Of a stretch of 16,153 nucleotides of DNA, positions 14,248-16,153 are shown piece after piece. Each line of letters begins with the position of its first letter. Position 1 is the first letter of the stretch. The translations under genes and the position numbers were made by a program. The DNA is taken from the NCBI GenBank assembly GCA_031276365.1, contig JAISNG010000123.1:1-16153 (forward strand). Reading direction: 5' to 3'. Below the pieces are notes generated by a model that saw only the letters and a list, made by a program, of their open reading frames with translations, was not told the origin of the DNA and did no database searches. Origin of the DNA: Campylobacteraceae bacterium (GTDB lineage Bacteria > Campylobacterota > Campylobacteria > Campylobacterales > Campylobacteraceae).

Positions 14248-14252
14248 TTGTT

Positions 14253-15563
14253 TCAAATTATATTTATATCCACTTTCTCGCCGTTTAATATTTTGTTCAT
14301 ATTTCTCATTGAGCAAAACTCTCCGCACATACTGCATGTATCTTTGTTTGCAGGTACGGACTCTGCCCTGTAGCGTCTTGCCTTTTGCGGGTCAATCGCG
14401 AGGTTGAACATACACTCCCAATCCACTCTTTGGCGTGCGCGGCTCATATTGTCGTCCAGATTTCTGACATTGGCAACGCCTTTTGCAATATCAGCGGCGT
14501 GCGCGGCTATTTTGGAAGCTATGATACCATCTTTCATATCATCAAAGTTTGGAAGCCTCAAATGTTCTGCCGGCGTTACATAGCACAAAAACGCCGCTCC
14601 ATGCCATGCCGCTATCGCTCCGCCTATGGCTGAAGTTATGTGGTCGTATCCAGGCGCTATATCGGTTACCAAAGGACCCAAAACATAAAAAGGCGCGCCG
14701 TGGCAGAGGCTCTTTTGGATTTTCATATTTGTTTCTATCTGGTCAAGCGGCATATGTCCGGGACCCTCTATAATCACCTGCACATCTTTTTCCCAAGCCT
14801 TTTTTGTAAGTTCTCCTAATGTGATAAGCTCCTCTATCTGACAAGCGTCGCTTGCATCATGAGTAGAACCCGGACGGCATGCGTCTCCAAGGCTTATCGT
14901 TACGTCAAATTCGCAGCAAATCTCCAGCAGTTCGTCAAAATACTCATAAAAAGGATTTTCATTTCCCGTCATCTCCATCCATGCAAATATCAATGAACCG
15001 CCGCGCGAGACGATATTTGTGAGGCGGCTTTTGGAGTTTTTGAATTTTTGTGCCGTGTGTTTGTTGAGTCCTGCATGGATAGTAAGAAAATCTATACCGT
15101 CAATTGCGTGCATTCTTACGACTTCAAGCCAATCTTTGGAGCTGATTTCGGCAAGCGGCTTTTTGCAAAATACCAATGCGTCGTATATCGGAACGGAGCC
15201 GAGCATAACGGTTGATATATCTGTCAATTTTTTGCGAAAAGACCTTGTGTCTCCAGATGTGCTTAAATCCATAATAGCATCCGCGCCAAGCTCTATCGCG
15301 CCCGCCGCCTTTTTAAGCTCTTCATTGTAACTGCTGCTGTCTTTTGAAATGCCAAGATTTACATTTATCTTTGTCTTGAGCCTTTCGCCGATTGCACGCG
15401 GCTGAAGGCTTTTGTGATTTTTGTTGGCAGGTATGACGGCAACGCCTCTTGCTATCATTTCTCTTAACGTTTCCGCCTCTATCTCTTCGTAAAGGGCGGC
15501 TTTTCTTATCTCTTCAGTTATGATGCCCTCACGCGCGGCTTGCATTTGTGTGTAATACTGCAT
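14253..15563 (-). CDS. thiC: Phosphomethylpyrimidine synthase ThiC, short form
   Basis: A radical-SAM enzyme that rearranges aminoimidazole ribotide into hydroxymethylpyrimidine phosphate, the pyrimidine half of thiamine. The 436-residue protein lacks the long N-terminal domain of E. coli ThiC and is the compact form. Motifs: INVNLGISKD (67-76), ADAIMDLSTSGD (94-105), GTEP-like GSVPIYDAL, DFLTIHAG, SLGDACRPGS, EGPGHMPLDQIETN, VLGPLVTDIAPGYDHITSAIGGA and VTPAEHLRLP. The C-terminal cluster motif is CSMCGEFC (Cys410, 413, 417), which is CX2CX3C, one residue shorter than the CX2CX4C of E. coli; I believe this occurs in other short ThiCs. AAAGGA is well placed before the ATG. The leader carries a TPP riboswitch, so expression should fall when thiamine pyrophosphate is plentiful. 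Confidence 0.97.
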   Translation of the reverse strand: MQYYTQMQAAREGIITEEIRKAALYEEIEAETLREMIARGVAVIPANKNHKSLQPRAIGERLKTKINVNLGISKDSSSYNEELKKAAGAIELGADAIMDLSTSGDTRSFRKKLTDISTVMLGSVPIYDALVFCKKPLAEISSKDWLEVVRMHAIDGIDFLTIHAGLNKHTAQKFKNSKSRLTNIVSRGGSLIFAWMEMTGNENPFYEYFDELLEICCEFDVTISLGDACRPGSTHDASDACQIEELITLGELTKKAWEKDVQVIIEGPGHMPLDQIETNMKIQKSLCHGAPFYVLGPLVTDIAPGYDHITSAIGGAIAAWHGAAFLCYVTPAEHLRLPNFDDMKDGIIASKIAAHAADIAKGVANVRNLDDNMSRARQRVDWECMFNLAIDPQKARRYRAESVPANKDTCSMCGEFCSMRNMNKILNGEKVDINII

Positions 15564-15616
15564 TTTTGTCCTTTAAAATAATAACAGGAAAAATGCGTTT
15601 AGGAATAAAGCAGTGC

Positions 15617-15695
15617 GGTAAATCCCTACGACAGCATTACCTGTACAGGTTCAAAGGGTATAATCTCAGCCGAAATATTTCAGCACCCCATGTTA
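15617..15695 (-). ncRNA. TPP riboswitch (THI element) in the thiC leader
   Basis: On the minus strand the conserved blocks appear in order: GGGGTGC (15689-15683), GGCTGAGA, ACCCTTTGAACCTG, AGGTAATGC and GTAGGGA. These are the sequence hallmarks of the thiamine pyrophosphate riboswitch, with the GCTGAGA pyrimidine-sensing loop and the GTAATGC/GTAGGGA pyrophosphate helix side. It ends about 54 bases before the thiC ATG. No hairpin with a T-run follows, so control of translation initiation is more likely than termination. Confidence 0.95.
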
Positions 15696-15705
15696 TGAAG
15701 ATGGG

Positions 15706-15711
15706 ATTATA
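15706..15711 (-). promoter_or_regulatory. Probable -10 element for the thiC leader
   Basis: The minus strand has TATAAT about 17 bases upstream of the riboswitch core GGGGTGC, a position suited to start the leader RNA. No good -35 is seen at standard spacing; TTGCCT is three bases too close. Confidence 0.5.
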
Positions 15712-15747
15712 TTCTTTTTTTATAAAGGCAAGATAAAAGCATTTGTA

Positions 15748-15756
15748 TGGTATGAT
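15748..15756 (+). promoter_or_regulatory. Possible extended -10 promoter for ispG
   Basis: TGG-TATGAT about 30 bases upstream of the ispG ATG fits an extended -10. It lies back to back with the thiC promoter region. Confidence 0.4.
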
Positions 15757-15786
15757 TTTACTCATTTTACACAGGCAAAACATATA

Positions 15787-16153
15787 ATGCAAAAGCGATT
15801 TAAAACAAAACAGATAAGTGTCGGCGGCGTATTAATCGGTGGAGAGGCACCTATTAGCGTTCAGTCCATGACATTTTCCAAAACGCGCGATATAAAATCT
15901 ACCGTAGAACAGATAAAACGGCTTGAAAACGCCGGGTGCGATATCGTACGCGCAGCTGTGCTTGATTATGAAGATGCGTATGCCCTAAAAGCAATAAAAT
16001 CACAAATATCCATTCCGCTTGTGGCGGATATTCATTTTAACTATCGTCTGGCTTTGATAGCATCTGAAGCCGCTGACTGCATCAGGATAAATCCGGGCAA
16101 TATCGGCGAAAAATCGCGTGTCAAAGAGGTCGTGAAAGCCTGCAAGGAGCGCG
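15787..16153 (+). CDS. ispG: 4-hydroxy-3-methylbut-2-enyl diphosphate synthase, 5' part (runs off the window)
   Basis: The IspG/GcpE enzyme converts methylerythritol cyclodiphosphate to HMBPP, the penultimate step of the MEP isoprenoid pathway, using a [4Fe-4S] cluster. The first 122 residues show MQKRFKTKQISVGGVLIGG, PISVQSMTFSKTRD, the family's GCDIVRAAV segment, LVADIHFNYRLAL and CIRINPGNIG, all typical of the TIM-barrel half. The Fe-S ligands lie in the missing C-terminal part. The ATG at 15787 gives the usual family N terminus; the ribosome binding site is weak (AGGC). It is transcribed divergently from thiC. Confidence 0.95.
   Translation, partial: MQKRFKTKQISVGGVLIGGEAPISVQSMTFSKTRDIKSTVEQIKRLENAGCDIVRAAVLDYEDAYALKAIKSQISIPLVADIHFNYRLALIASEAADCIRINPGNIGEKSRVKEVVKACKER

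Larger units (their letters stand above)
13053..14252. other. Repeat-rich intergenic region without a credible gene
   Basis: About 1.2 kb between convergent genes (flavin reductase-like on +, thiC on -). The short open frames here cross the repeats, have no good ribosome binding sites and resemble nothing. It contains the 21-bp-period blocks, GTCATTCCCGC hairpins, a nested inverted repeat and 64-bp-offset direct repeats listed separately. Bases 13060-13160 show nothing notable. Confidence 0.75.

Noticed and set aside
13849..14250. Possible CRISPR array, from repeats spaced about 64 bases
   Set aside because: The repeats differ between pairs, spacing is not constant (44 as well as 64), and no cas gene is in the window; at most a relic.
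14253..14773. Plus-strand open frames within thiC
   Set aside because: They are shadows of the clearly functional thiC gene on the opposite strand.

Overview
This 16.2 kb window looks like chromosomal DNA of a Campylobacterota (epsilonproteobacterial) species, possibly Sulfurimonas- or Helicobacteraceae-like. The reasons are a low-GC coding style, futalosine-pathway menaquinone genes (MqnA and an MTA/SAH nucleosidase), an SlyD with a Cys/His tail, and a slyD-fabD-mtnN-ttcA gene order that I remember from Campylobacter jejuni. The gltX / malic enzyme / mqnA neighbourhood also fits that phylum. No rRNA, tRNA or complete insertion sequence is visible.

Region by region: (1) 2-2140 holds the 3' end of gltX and a short malic enzyme, closely spaced on +. 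(2) 2174-3452 is a tandem array of three copies of a small four-helix membrane protein. Only the middle copy is intact; both outer ones are broken by frameshifts and stops. (3) 3447-4127 is mqnA on the minus strand. (4) 4244-9638 is one co-oriented run: slyD, a shortened NtrC-like regulator, fabD, mtnN, a TtcA-like PP-loop protein, a doubtful small ORF and a DHA2-type multidrug efflux MFS protein. (5) 9651-12362 (minus) is an AT-rich accessory segment. It has a WG-repeat exported protein followed by a toxin-antitoxin module: a DarT1-like DNA ADP-ribosyltransferase overlapping a NADAR-family antitoxin by one base. The toxin gene is split at a run of seven A. (6) 12510-13052 (+) is a flavin-reductase-like FMN protein. 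(7) 13053-14252 is a 1.2 kb repeat-rich intergenic region with two blocks of about 21-bp-period degenerate repeats, GTCATTCCCGC hairpins, a nested inverted repeat of about 190 bp, and paired direct repeats offset by 64 bp. (8) 14253-15695 (minus) is thiC behind a TPP riboswitch. (9) 15787 to the window end (+) is the 5' part of ispG.

How the genes work together: MqnA and MtnN both serve menaquinone synthesis by the futalosine route, and MtnN also recycles methylthioadenosine and S-adenosylhomocysteine. FabD supplies malonyl-ACP to fatty-acid synthesis. ThiC is controlled by thiamine pyrophosphate. ThiC and IspG are both Fe-S enzymes, divergently transcribed.

The main candidate for a notable system is the DarT1/NADAR module with its homopolymer-split toxin. 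The decaying membrane-protein array, the TtcA homologue lacking one cluster cysteine and the repeat-rich region are the next most interesting. All family assignments come from reading motifs by eye; no database search was run.
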